A DNA stretch of 64,000 nt from Progne subis subis (taxonomy: Eukaryota; Chordata; Aves; Passeriformes; Hirundinidae). Made by a program: the position numbers and the translations under genes. Below the pieces are notes generated by a model. The model made no database searches. It saw nothing but the letters and a program-made list of their open reading frames with translations, and had not been told where the DNA came from. Positions 50,429-62,806 of this stretch are shown in pieces (within the stretch, counting starts at the first letter, position 1; the number at the start of each line of letters is the position of its first letter). The stretch is taken from assembly GCA_022316685.1 (NCBI GenBank), contig JAKJHU010000031.1:496001-560000 (forward strand), given 5' to 3'.

Positions 50429-53400
50429 GTTAGTGGCACGTTGCGTAAACACAGAGTGGGACAGGGGCCAGCATCGACTTCTGGAGTCAATTTGCTAAGT
50501 GCTTGGTATTTGTTGCGAGAAGGCCTGCCAGTTCCTCCTGATAGCATCCAGATGTGGCTGTCAATGGGGAGAAGGGTGCAGCTGCTCTGAGGGGGCACCG
50601 GCTCAAAAGCTGCCACACCTCTGAGCAAAGGGCCTCTGATCCTGATTGTCAGATTGCCACAGAGATTGTTAGAAAAATACTTGCAAAAAATGGTATTTCA
50701 TTTGCCTCAACTTTCAGCCAACAATGACTTGTGAATTAAAACCTTCTTGGCTCACAAGTACTTTTGTGCTTTTATTTTCTTGTTGTTTTTCTGTTCTGCT
50801 AACTTTTGTCTGTCGCGCTGCCAGAAGGATCCAGATATCCGCATCTCATGAAGTGGCTTGGATGGGAGCTCAGCTGTCAGGGTGGCTGTAGCCCAGCAAG
50901 GCAGACTGGAATTCGCACTTCTCTGCTGTGTCTAGACAAGGACTGCAGGGGTGACAGCGACTTGGCTAATTTTTGTCACTCATCTAGGTAGTGCTTGAGT
51001 GGAGCTATTTAAGTTCTGGTGAGATGTCATCTATTTATCAGAGGAAGTGGTGACACCCCGGTGGCACTTTTAAAAGAGCAATTCTTGAGATCTCATAAAA
51101 TCATCCTAGATGTGTTTGTGCCTTGTCTTTCCTTCCTAGTCTCATGACTGGTCTCATTTCTTACACGTGTGTGTGTCTGTAGGCTGTATACAGCTATATC
51201 TGCGTTGTATTTCTCTTAGTAAAGCCCCCAAAGTCAAAAGTATCAAAGGGATAGGTGAGTGATGGGTGCACACCCGCTCTCCATACAAGCCTTCTCTTTG
51301 GTTTGTCTTTTTTGGTTGTTTTCATTGCTCCATTTCTTTTAAGTAACTGAGAAGTGATACTTTTGGAGCAGAACTAAAATAGTGATCCGAGTCTCTTCAG
51401 ATTTGCTCTTCTACAAGTCTGCAAATGGAGCAAAACAGAGCGAAATCAGATTTGTGCTCTTTTGAAAATGTCCCCCTGCACACAGAGGCTCTGCGTTTCC
51501 CTCCTTTCTGCAGGAACCTCCCTATAAACTCATCTTTCATTTTAGTGGCATGTGCACCGTTATTGCATAAACTTACGGACTTGTCCTTGAAAAATAGTCT
51601 AATTTGGGTTAGTCAGTCAAAAAGACCAACAATGTAAACCAGATAAAATTCAGCTGTTTTCTCTTTTTGTTGTTGCGATAAATGAGACAAGTTCTGAATA
51701 ACCCATGCTCAGTTTGCACAGGCCAAACACACACCAGTGCCTACTGTTGCTGGAGAATGCTTTTATAGACTCAAAACACTGCTAGGAGTGGGTGAAAGAG
51801 ATTTGTGCTGCTCATTTTCTTCAGCAACGCTCGCCAGTCAGCTCTGACATCTTTGTGGGGACATGTAAATTCTGTACCCAGTTCATGGAGCGTCTGCAGT
51901 TTGCTGTTTCCCGATGCTTCTTCCTTTGGGATCTGGGTTGTTTTTTCACTTCTATTTTATGCCTTTACCATGAAAAGAAAAAATGTAAAAATCATAACAT
52001 TCAAATGCAAACTTCTGCAGGTGTATATGAGTTTGTGGAGGATTTGAAGTCATAGCCCAAGTTTGGGACTTGATCTGACTCCTGAAGTCCATCACCCTCC
52101 AAGATGATGTGCTCATTCCCATTCATGCACGTGCTTGTTCCCATGGCTTTCTGCCACAACTTGGGTGGGGGCTCTGCAGACTGGTCACCTGCACCCAGGA
52201 GCACCAGGATGATGAGGCTCCCAGGTGCACTACGCACTGTGTGATCTGGTGGGCAGAAGAAGCTGAACTCCATCTCTAGGATCAAATCCCAACTTGATTT
52301 GTTCAGTGTATCTGACTTTTCAGCATCTTTTGGTAATGATGTCCTGTGAAAAGTACTGCTGCAGTGACTTCTAACTAGAGCTGTTAGAGAAAGAAAATGC
52401 CAGAGTTGGGTGTATCATCTGCTGTAATTAAGGAGTACTCAAACAAGTCCTTGAAAGGTGGAACTAGAACGTAAAGCTTTGATATTTTCCTTTGTTTGAT
52501 CTGTACTAAGTATTAAAAATGGTGAGTCATTTGATGGTCTTATAGTAGGATAATAGATTAGGCTGCAAACTGTAAGGTACTTACTCAGAACATCAGCACA
52601 TTTATTGGATTACACCTTAGCTGACCTTCCCAAATTTATCAGGATAATGACTGCAGATAGGAAAAAAGAGCTACGACTTGTTTTCAGAGAAGGCGTTTTC
52701 AGTTGTGCTTACGCAGTTAAAGCATTATAATAATTTTATAGGAATACCTTGCCCTTGGGGATACTCCTGTTCTGGAATAAGAGAAATTTTATAGTTACCT
52801 TTCTTTTTTATGTTATCTTCAAGACAGTTTTAAAGCAACATAAGTCGTAGCATAGTCCTCTCTCACTGGAGTAGGAGTGATAGCAGGGTAATGACAAGCA
52901 GTTTGTTTAACATACACTGCTCATTGGCATAAATTCACACAAAAGGGAGCTCTTTTGATCCTCTTGGTACAAGTTCAAGATTGCAAAGGCACACACTGCA
53001 CCGGGGGGTGCCTCTGACACAGAGGGATGTAATGTTTCTCAGAAAGAGTGGGCCAGCATCAACCCCAGACAACGTCCCTTAGCCCCTACTGTTGAGGATG
53101 TGGGTGAGTGTGAACCTTTGCACCATCCCTGTGTTGCTTACCTGGCTGTTAACTCTGGTGACATCTTTTGTGTGCCAGGCAGGTGACGAGGACCCTGCCA
53201 TGAGTTGAAACTGACCACCATTAATAGAAGGCAGGGAGAGAGTTTGGACACCTGTGTTCAACAGGGCCCTCCTGGTACCTTGTGCTCCTGCCTAATTCTA
53301 GGCAGCTGAGTCGGAAAGCAAAGGTGACCTGGGCTGAGTCCATGTCTTGCAAGCAAAAGTCTCTCTGACAGAAGCAGTCAGAAGTGATTAAAAGCAAGTT

Positions 53401-54570
53401 TTTTCCTTTCAAAATTGCACATACCTAAAAGCACAGAAAATTACAAGACTAAATGATCATCTTTAGCCTCAACAGAGCAGCATCTAAGGATGTTTTCTGT
53501 CATGTGATGTGGTGTTGGAGAGAGTGTATTTAAAGAATTCAGCTAGAACTGAAGTTTTAGAAATGATCTACATGACCTTCACCAGCATGACCAGTTCTAG
53601 CCCTCTGGTGCAGTAAATTGAAATGGACAAGATGACCAACATGATCTCAAAATTGCCATGACTGCAGTGGCATATGAGGTTTAACTTGCCTTGGGTCTTG
53701 TTCGAAGAGCTGCAGATGCATTATGAAAAGAAATCTAATTAGTATTTTCCTCCTGTTTGGTGCAGTTTGGAAGTACTAGTGTGATGAGTAAAGTACAGAG
53801 CTCCTCTTGTGTAGCTGCAATGTGCTTCTGTGTACATATCACACCTAAATTGCAGTAACTCATTGGAAAGTCCAGAGGCAGAGAACCTAGTGTACCTTCC
53901 ATTACTAAAAGGAGGCATTAGTAAAAGACAAGGTATTAGGTGCATAATTTCCGTGGATGGGAGCAGGGGCAAGTCATAAATTGTGTGAACCCCCTAAGTA
54001 TAGGCTTAGTAAATGCTGTGGTCATCTGACTACTCTATTAAAGGGTATTTTCCCCAGGTTTTACCTGTTCTTCTTAAATCCTTGCATAAGAGACCACTGC
54101 AGCAAGACCTTAACCAAAAAAAACACTCCAAACCAAACATGCCAAATTTCAGCCCATAAAACAAATGTTTGCATTTTTTAAAAACAAGAAAACTTTGTGA
54201 CTCTGGAGAAGGGGCTTCCAGCAGAGACTGTGAAAATGAAATGCTGGAAATAGCAGCACACATAAGCTCAGGATTTTTTGTCCCTGCTGTGAATTATGTA
54301 TTGAATGATGATTGCTTTGTCTAGAATTGGACACCTACCTTCTGAAACTCTTGAGTTTTATCCTGAATTTCCAACAGAATGTCTGTTTGGCAAAATAGCA
54401 CTTCGTTAGAGATGTACCAGGTAATAAGATGTACCTGGTCTGATGGTATTTAATGTTTTTCTAAAAGTAAATGCTGTGTGGCCAATATTTGTAAAGTATT
54501 TAAATAGCAAAAAATCTTGTTTGACCATGCACCATGGTCAAGATGAAATCTGCTTGTCTACAGCTCTCGG

Positions 54571-54690
54571 AGGCAGCTTGATCCAGAGGGATCTGGGCTG
54601 GCACTCTGGAGACCTATTTCATTCCCAGCAACCACTGCTGTGCTGAATGACTTTGAATGTACTGTTTCCCCTCTCCTTCCTCTCAAAATC
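54571..54690 (+). mobile_element. MIR/CORE-SINE-like remnant
   Basis: In order the stretch reads GGCTGGCACTCTGGAGACCT, ATTTCATTCCCAGC, ACCACTGCTGTGCTGAATGA, CTTTGAATGTACTG and TTTCCCCTCTCC. This parallels sense MIR (ACTCTGGAGCCAGACTGCCT, GTTCGAATCCCAGC, ACTAGCTGTGTGACCTTG, and so on). Spacing fits over about 110 bp although identity is low. Confidence 0.5.
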
Positions 54691-55232
54691 TCTTCTGTCC
54701 TTGTAGCTTGGCAACTTCTTCAATGTGATTTGCCTCTTACTCCCCATGTGTATGGCACGTAGCAATGTGGAGCCTTGGTCTGGGTTGAAGGCCTTTGGGT
54801 GATGTGGTTGTGCAGACAGGTGGGGAACATGAAGGCAGAGTTAGGCAAGATATCTAAGGATTCATGCCCGTGTCCCTGCCTCTGTGTCATTGCTCCCAGT
54901 ACTAGACATCTGTCACTATCCAACACTTAAAGACAAAGTGAGCACTATTTTGAAGGAAAAGAGGCTCATTCTCAATGTAAAAGAAAAATGTAAAGAAAGT
55001 TAAATTTAAAAATCTGTGATATATTTTCATTAAGTTTCAAGCATACTGGGAAATAATGTCTTGTAATGACTGAAATTTAAAAGGGATTTAAATGTTTGAC
55101 AGTGCTGGTGGTTATCCTGTCACTTCTTTTGATAACCATTTAGGGATAATAAAAACAGAGAAAAGGCAATGGACGTATTTTTTTGCAGAGTGGTGGGACA
55201 GGATTGAAGTTTCAGCTGTACAGCGGCAAGCC

Positions 55233-55285
55233 AAGGCAAAATGTTGAGTGCTGACGACAAAACAAAAGGCAAAATGTTGAGTGCT
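55233..55285. repeat. 20-bp direct repeat, 33-bp period
   Basis: AAGGCAAAATGTTGAGTGCT occurs exactly at 55233-55252 and again at 55266-55285. The spacer is GACGACAAAACAA-like. This looks like a recent local duplication or replication slippage; no gene or repeat family is involved. Confidence 0.93.
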
Positions 55286-58200
55286 AAAGACTCCTAGGAG
55301 GTCACTTCCCTCTGAATTTCTAATTGTAGTGCCCCACTTACAGCTGTCAGAAATGTACAGCTGAGAATTCAGGTGTTTTATCTTGGTTTATGCAGAGCTG
55401 CATCTCCAGCCATGATTAAAGCTTCCAGCCCAGCAAGGGGAGGTACATTCCCCCAGCTTTGAGAAAGGTCCTTTTGATTGCTCTTGGTTTGGACTGTGAG
55501 GCTCTGTGAAAAACAGATCACTGAATCTGAACTCATAACAGTCTGTGCAAATTTGCTCGTCCAGGCTCAGAGTCGGTTTCATTGTTCCGGGTACTTTCCT
55601 AAGCCTGGCTGCTTAGTTTAGTTCACACCAAAAGGATTTTGGAAGTGCAGTACACAGGGTATGTTACAGAACTTGAGTTGTTGTCAGGAATGTATTTATT
55701 TCCTTTAAGAAAGAAAATGTAAGGGTACAAGCAGATTGAGATTGATTTGGTGGCTTCAGAATGAATTCCTCCCTCCTGGAGCATAGATGTGACAGAGAGT
55801 TTTACGGTTCCTGAGTTACAGGACTCAGGGGTATATTGGCTTTTTCAGATGCTCACTTTGGGCTGAAATGGATGGCTTAACTTTTACCATCTTCACATAT
55901 GATATTTGAGGTAAATAAAAGTTTTCTGGTCTCATTCTGCTGGTCTGAGCACATCTAACTGCTGGGCAGCTGCACAGCTTTGCTGAAGAGTCTCCAGTGT
56001 CCAGCAGCACAGCACGGTACCCAGGCAATGCTTTCCCAGTTGCAGAGGGCTCTTTGTATTTGTTTTCTTGAGGTCTGTTTGGGCTTTGTAGACATTTGAA
56101 TCTCTTTGTTGTAGGACAAAGGGACTCATTGGCAATAAGCTCATCTGCTGAAACTGAGAAGCATCCGCTGTCCATCCTAAAGGGTTGGTGACCTTTTAGT
56201 AGGAACATCCAGCTACTCCAGAGATTTTGTGCTACACACTGCTTTTCCTGGAGGCTGTGAGTGCTGCTGTTTTATTGACTTGGATGGCTCATGTGGACAC
56301 AGAGGGATGACAGTGGCTCAGAGCTGTGTGCCATGGCTCAAGCTGGCCTTGAGCTGGTGAGCTCCTTGCAGCAGCATCAGATGGCTTGTGCAGACTCACT
56401 GCAGGGTGCTGACTATGGCTGTTTTTAGTGGGCTATGACTCTTTTTCCATAGTCACAGACATTAGGAATTGCATGGGCTGTTCTGAAGATGGGGGTCACC
56501 TCTTGAGTGCTGTGCTCCTTCTGGCTGCAGCACTCTGGCTTTGTGCTGTCTGGAAAATCCAGGTGGATTCCTGAAAGTAGGAAAGGAAGCGTTGGAGTAA
56601 TTTCAGTAGGTTCCTCCCAGTACTCAAAATGCAAATTCTCTACATCCAGAAACCCTTCCTCCTGTGGTTCCCCTCTCCAAAGGCAGAGACACCACCACAC
56701 ATGGGTGGTGTTTAAGGTGATCCCAGGGTTGAAGCTTTCTGGGAGGACCACTGTGGGTGCACTGGCTGTGAGCAGCACATCTGTCCTGCCATCCCTCACA
56801 TGTCTGCAGGCAGGAGGTGCACAGGACAGGGGTGCTCAGCCATGAACTTGTGAGTTGGGAGGCATAGCCAAGAGATGATTTAATGTATATTTGGATTTGA
56901 TCTTTCTCTATAAGAAGGGAAACCTTCCCGCAGTCATCAGATCCAGCCGGTGCGTGCAGCCACTGATGCTGCTCTGATTAGCAGATGCCTGAATCAGTTG
57001 CATCTGCTGGTATGTATTAAACCTTAATCCTTTTGATAAGAGCATGCCCGTGAAGATTTTTAAAGAAAGTTTTCTGAGATCCCAGATTATCAGCCTGTCA
57101 CAGATGAACAGGATAAGAGTGACCTTTGCAGGGTATTATTTCTTCCTCTTATACTATCATCGGAGTGAAAATAAATCAGCACTACTCATGCTGTTTCTTT
57201 TTCTGATATATAATCAAGTTCACAGAAATACCAGTAAGGTTTTCTTTTGTGTTTTTCTCTTTCTCTTTTTCTGCATCCATTTTGATTTTCTGCCTACGTG
57301 TTTGGCTAAAGCTTTAGATTATGACTAGTGTTGGATATATTGGACTTTAAAATCTGTGCAGGCATCTCAAATTTGTATATGGATAAAGATAAACATTTAC
57401 TTTGGGAACAGTGATAAAAAGCAAATAGTACTTCATAATTTGGTCTTTTTCTCATTCTGCATTTGTGATTGTTTTGCTGTGAGTGGTTGAGAGCAGGGCT
57501 CTTATTCTCTAAAGCTTTTCAAGGCCTTCTACCTATTGTTACGTTTTGTTTTCTGTCTTCTTCCCCACAATGGGACCGAACCGCTGTAAGCCATCATCTC
57601 AGGAAGCCTGTCATCATTTCCCCATCCTTGCATTTTGGCACTCGCTGTGGTTTGGCACTCTCCTCAAAGGGCTGCGGCGCACTTCACGAGCTGTCCATGT
57701 GTCCAGCCAGCAAAGAGCAGCTGCCTTTGGGGCAGGAACCTGTGTTTTGTTGGGACGCAGCCTCTGCTCTACTTTTTGCATGGGTTGATGCATCTGAGTG
57801 CTTCAGCGGCATCAGATTCACCACCAGGACTGCAGCCCTGTGAAACGGGGAAGTACACTGGCTGTCTCATGGACAGGGGAGGTACCTAGGCACTGGGAGA
57901 TCAGATGACTTGGTTTGTGCCTGAGTCACCAGAGGAGATGAGGCCACACCATGGGCATCCTGTCATGGATTTGTCTTTGTCTCATACCCCATGGGAACGG
58001 ACGGGTAGAGCGTGTGAGAACAACCCCTGTCAGGAAGATTTAAAGAGGTCTCAGGTGTGGGGTTGATTTCCTCACGTGTTGCAGCCGCTCTTCTGTCCAG
58101 TGCCTGCCAAGGAAATAACTGGAGCATTTTGAAACGAAAGCACAGTTGATTAATTCTTCCTACCCGGCACCCATTGGTGTCCAGCAGGGGGGCTGCTCCC

Positions 58201-59207
58201 CACATATGGTTTGATTTCTGTGACCACTTTTAAGTGGGTCTGTTGGAGGGGTATCTGTGTGAAGAACTCTGTGGCTGGGGAGGAGGGATCCCTCAGATCC
58301 CTGTCTTGGAGAGCTGCAGAGAGGTGCTGGCTGTCCTTGCTTGGCCCCAATGCACACGTGCACAGTAAGCTCCAAGCCTGCTGCATGTCCTGTAGGCAAC
58401 GTGAACTTTTGCTCTCCCAGACTGTGCTGTAACCAGGATCTCTGACCTGGAACATGGATTGTTTGGCTGACACACACAGACAAGTGCCAACGCTAGTACT
58501 AGGGGGAGAAAGGAAGTGGGGGGTGCAGTCAGGAGATGTAACAGATGAGAACAGGAAGGGTCAGAGTCTGCTCAAGACGCAGGACACAAGTCCATAGGAA
58601 ATCAGGCTTCCTTTGCTCTGCTCTCTATGGTTTCTGTTCCTTTTGTGTTGTGTTTTTCTCTTCTGTGCACAGGAGGAACCAGCTGCGTTTCCCTCCCTGC
58701 TAGGGAAAGGAAATAGTTCAGCGCCAAGGGAACAGCACAGCAGCTTGTAGAAACACCTGCATGGCAATACGTCACTTGGGACTTTGCTCCCACTGTGGAC
58801 TCTGCTGGGTGTATTTCCCAGGCCATTTCCACCAAAATGGGAGTGATGACTTTGTGATTCGTGCATCACACTTGCAGCAAGGAGGGCATTGCCTTGGTGT
58901 GCCTTCAGATTGCTTGGAGTCTATCCAGAGACCATTGCAGGCCAGGTATAGATCCTGTTGATGGGAGTTCCTGTGGAATAGTTCTCTGTAGAAGAGGAGG
59001 GCAGCTGCCTTCTGGAGTGCTAGTTTCTAAATACAATTTGAAAGGTGAAGGCTTAAACACACTGGGAAGCCCTGGCATTTAAAGTATGGCCTTTGTGAGT
59101 TTGTCCTTGTTACTTATTGCTGCCTGCTTGCAGGAGTGCTTGCAGCTTTCCATGTGTTTACCCTTGTTGTGCCCTGGGGTGGGAGAAGTTTGGTTCTTTT
59201 GTTCTGC

Positions 59208-59265
59208 AGATGGAGAGCTGAGGCACAGAGAGATCTTGCAGCTCATTGTAAAACAGGGCCTTGGA
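59208..59265 (-). mobile_element. MIR-like remnant (weak)
   Basis: GATGGAGAGCTGAGGCACAG followed by AGAGATCTTGCAGCTCA resembles the antisense MIR segment GATGAGGAAACTGAGGCACAGAGAGGTTAAG. Only about 55 bp can be followed, and chance similarity is possible. Confidence 0.35.
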
Positions 59266-61504
59266 CAGACATCAGTGGCATTCTGGGGTAGTGTTGTCAC
59301 TCACTGGTCCATTCCTGTTCATCATGGTCTGTTTTTCCAAGGGTCTGCCCTGCCAGGGAGGGAGGACCTCTCCCTGGAGCCCTTGCTGGCCATTCCTAAG
59401 GCAGATCAGGTCTATTCACAGCTTCATTTCAGGTGTGGCCACCTGTAAGGACCTAGAGCTCCATAGAAGAATGAGACCTGGCCCTGTCATTTCTACATCA
59501 GACTTTGTTACCAGTGTGTAAATAAACCTGATCCATTTGTAGCCTGAATATATTTTAGGGTTGTTCCAAGATGTTCTAGTTCAGAACCTAGTTCATTAAA
59601 GTAGGAGGCAGAGGCATCTGTGAATGGTTTGAGAAGCAGTGTCTATATTTTCTCTTATTGATTGCCTTTGGCCTTCCTGTCTGGAACCTTTTGAAAGATA
59701 ACTGTGATGCTGAAATTCATTGTCTCTTTCTGTATATTAAAGCTGCCTCGGCTAAAAAAAAACCCAAACCCAGTCCACATCTAGCCTGTATCTGAAAGCC
59801 ATGAATTGATAGACTCTAGCTCTTCAAGTAACTGTAAATTACTCCAGGCTGTTACAGTTTCATTGTAAGGAAGTTCCTTCCTTGACTCAGACTTCTTTGC
59901 ATCACAGTAAAATGCAATTAGGTGACGTACTTATTGTGGCTTGGAAGCACTTAGAACCCTCTGAGCCTTATGTTGTCAACTTTTGCTCAATAGCAGGCTT
60001 GTGGACTGTGTCACTGCGCCTGTGTTAGCATATATTATCACCATATGGTGTTTCAGTAGTGAATAGGAAACTTCTATGAGCAAGTAAAAGAGGATGAAAT
60101 GGAAAAAAAAAAAATTACAGTAAGATAAAACTAACATGCTGCTTCCCTGCTGAAAGTGAGCATTCTAACTAACTGCTGTTTCTGTGGAAAATCAATAATG
60201 TGTTTGTCCAATGGGTATTACTGTCTTCCCCCACAGATTTTAAAAAGAAAACTAAACAAAAACAAAAAAAAGAACCTGGCCAGAAAAAGGAAAATTTGAA
60301 GCAGTTATAAATACTTCTGCCAATGTTTGCAGTCTGATACTGATTCCTCCCTGCCCAAACAAAATATTTTGGGTCTTACAATGAATTCTTCACTTGTAAG
60401 GAAGTAGTTTTGTGTGCATAAGTATGGTAAGAGCAAGGGCAGGTTGTGCAGTCTGCATGGCGTGATGTGCCTCAGAGGCAGGATTGTTGCAATCATCTCA
60501 CCTGATTGCCAGCATAAGCCAGGTCAGAGACTTTGCTGTCTTGCCGTAAGTAGCACCATTGTTTCTCTCAGGCTTGACAAGAGGCTGAGTACGTTACCCC
60601 CTCTGGAGTGATTTGTAAGATGACGGTGAGAACCCATTTCTGTCCCAGGCAGCTCAGAACCATGAAGAGTTGCCACCTTGTGTATCAGCAATCACTCCAG
60701 TCATCCTGGGGCCTCAGGCAATTTTGATGCTGTCTTCCAAAACCATTAACTTGTGATCCAGGGAGAATTCAAGAAAGATGGGAGGCACAGTTCTCTTTCC
60801 ATCCAGCAGAAAGCCAGGATGCATGTGCAGCTTCAAGCGGTGATTATCAAGAGGGGAAGAGAAGATGTTGGGGTTGATTGCTGTGCTGGTTTGCAGAAAG
60901 ATCAACTGTGCATTACATGGAATACCTGTGCAGATAAGACCCTTTTACAGTCCTAAAAAGTGGTAGAATAACAGTTGTTCAGCTGGATTTTTTTGAGCAC
61001 TGTGTAGTTCAGCAGAGAGATAGTACAAATATTGTTTTGAATTATATTTAATCTTTTTCTGGGAAGATTTTGACTAAAAGCTGCAGCAGCAGCTCATGTC
61101 CAAAGTGCAAGACAAGGGATCTGGCTGTAGAAAAGGGTTACCACAAAGATCAAGGTGTTTTATGAGGCCCCAGTGATAGCTGCTACCGTGCTCAAGACAG
61201 CACTCTGCTTCCTGAAAAAAGCTGTGAATTCTGAAGTGGTTCTTTTGGGTAAATGTTGATCACTGTTAGGTTTTGGAGATATCTGGAAGAGCCAGAGCCA
61301 GCAGCCCAAAGCAGGACTGTTTAACACTGGAAATCATCAGACTTTCTGGCAAGACTTGCCTTTGACAAGACTTGCTTTGACGTTGTTGAGTAATGTGGTC
61401 ATTTCTAACTAATGGCAATAAAACTTTAGGGAACACCTGCTGTTTGGATATTGAACTTATGTGTGCAGTGCTCATGTAAAAACACAAATGCAGGCAGGTC
61501 TAGA

Positions 61505-61546
61505 AAATACAATTTATACTTGGCATCTTTCCTACAAATTGTATTT
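61505..61546. repeat. Perfect 11-bp inverted repeat
   Basis: AAATACAATTT (61505-61515) and its exact reverse complement AAATTGTATTT (61536-61546) flank a 20-nt spacer. It could be the remnant of a small inverted-repeat transposon end or chance in AT-rich sequence. Confidence 0.8.
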
Positions 61547-62684
61547 CAGAACACCTTAAAGCCTTCCTGTAAATGAAATTGTTTCAGAATTGAGCTCATT
61601 AATGGAGAGGAGGAGGTGAGGTAAGGCACAAAGACAAAGGAGGAAAAAGGCGGCTTTTGTTTTGTTTGTGGACTTTTTAAAAAACAAAGCATCCATTTGA
61701 TGAATGCAATCATTTGCTGAATGTACTCAGTGATTTCTCAGGAGGACATATGGACAATCTCAGGAGACTGTCTGCATGATTGGAGCTGCGTGGAGCCAAA
61801 ACCAAAATGATGGGCTGATCGCTTAAAAAGTATAAATGGAGGGAACATCTGAGGATCTCTGGCTGTTTTCCTTATGAGGCAGTGCTGGATTATCCCCTAT
61901 AATCAGTGTTTTCGCCAGCCCAGTTTCAAATAAATTAAATGTAAATATCTCATTGCTTTCTTTGGGTGATTATTCCAGACTGAAATGTATACAGCTGCTA
62001 AAAGCTATTTGACTTCAGCATTTCCTTTCTTAATTTAATCTCCTTGTTCTGAGTGACACTTCATATATGTGTCCATGCATATGTCCTCGTACCATATGGA
62101 CGCATTCCATGTCTACACATACGGAGTGTGAGAAGGTTGAAATTTCCCAGTACAGACAGAGCTGTAATAAAAGGACTGACAGACTGGGTCTATAATATGC
62201 CTGACCTGACAATTAAGCAAACTTATTACCATGTCAGCCTGCCAGATGGATCATCTACACATCATCTACTAACGTGTGTTGCTTCTTGAATATATTGGAG
62301 TGCAGTTTCCTATTTTATGTTTGTTGAGCTGAGAAGGGGAGAGGGAAGAGACAGTTTTATTTGAACTAAACCCACTCGTTTCAAGTGTGTTTAATGATAG
62401 CAATATGTGACAGATAAAATAAAATCCTAGGCCCTGGTCCATGTTTATTTTAATTTCAAGCAATGAGGAGAGATAGAAGAGATAAAACTACAGGCTAAAA
62501 ATGTCTCTTGATGTAAAATAGCAGCTAGAGTCCTGAAGGGGCTTTCCTTGCTGCACCCTGCAGTGTTCTCAGATACATTTGTCAGAGACTAGCCAGGCAG
62601 GAATTTGGGGCTTTGACTACAAGAAAAGTCAGGTTGGACTGATTTGCATCAGCTTTATAATTGTTTCCTTTAACTTAAGATAGT

Positions 62685-62713
62685 AAGGCTACTTACTGAA
62701 AGGCTACTACTGA
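62685..62713. repeat. Short imperfect tandem duplication
   Basis: AAGGCTACTTACTGA is followed directly by AAGGCTACTACTGA. The unit is about 15 bp with a one-base difference, consistent with slippage. It lies about 70 bp upstream of the microexon-like unit. Confidence 0.8.
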
Positions 62714-62782
62714 AAGAGTGGGGAGGAAAGCAGTGCTTAGTCTGAAGCATCTATCACTAATCTGGACTTTCTTTTAACCAAG

Positions 62783-62806
62783 TCCCACCCTGAACCTGAG
62801 GAGGAG
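62783..62806 (+). other. Candidate in-frame microexon in LPP intron (unproven)
   Basis: Twenty-four bases reading SHPEPEEE lie between an acceptor-like site (CTTTCTTTTAACCAAG, with CACTAATC as a possible branch point about 20 nt upstream) and a near-perfect donor GAG|GTAAGT. The preceding LPP exon ends in phase 0, so inclusion would add eight mostly acidic residues without shifting the frame. I do not recall such a segment in human LPP. The acceptor is AAG, which is weak but is also used by the upstream LPP exon at 50306. It could equally be a chance pair of splice-like sites in a long intron. Confidence 0.3.

Noticed and set aside
50135..50590. 151-codon open frame that reads through the LPP exon at 50306-50428
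   Set aside because: The middle is real LPP, but both ends are intron sequence outside good splice sites. Not evidence for a separate gene or alternative start without transcript data.
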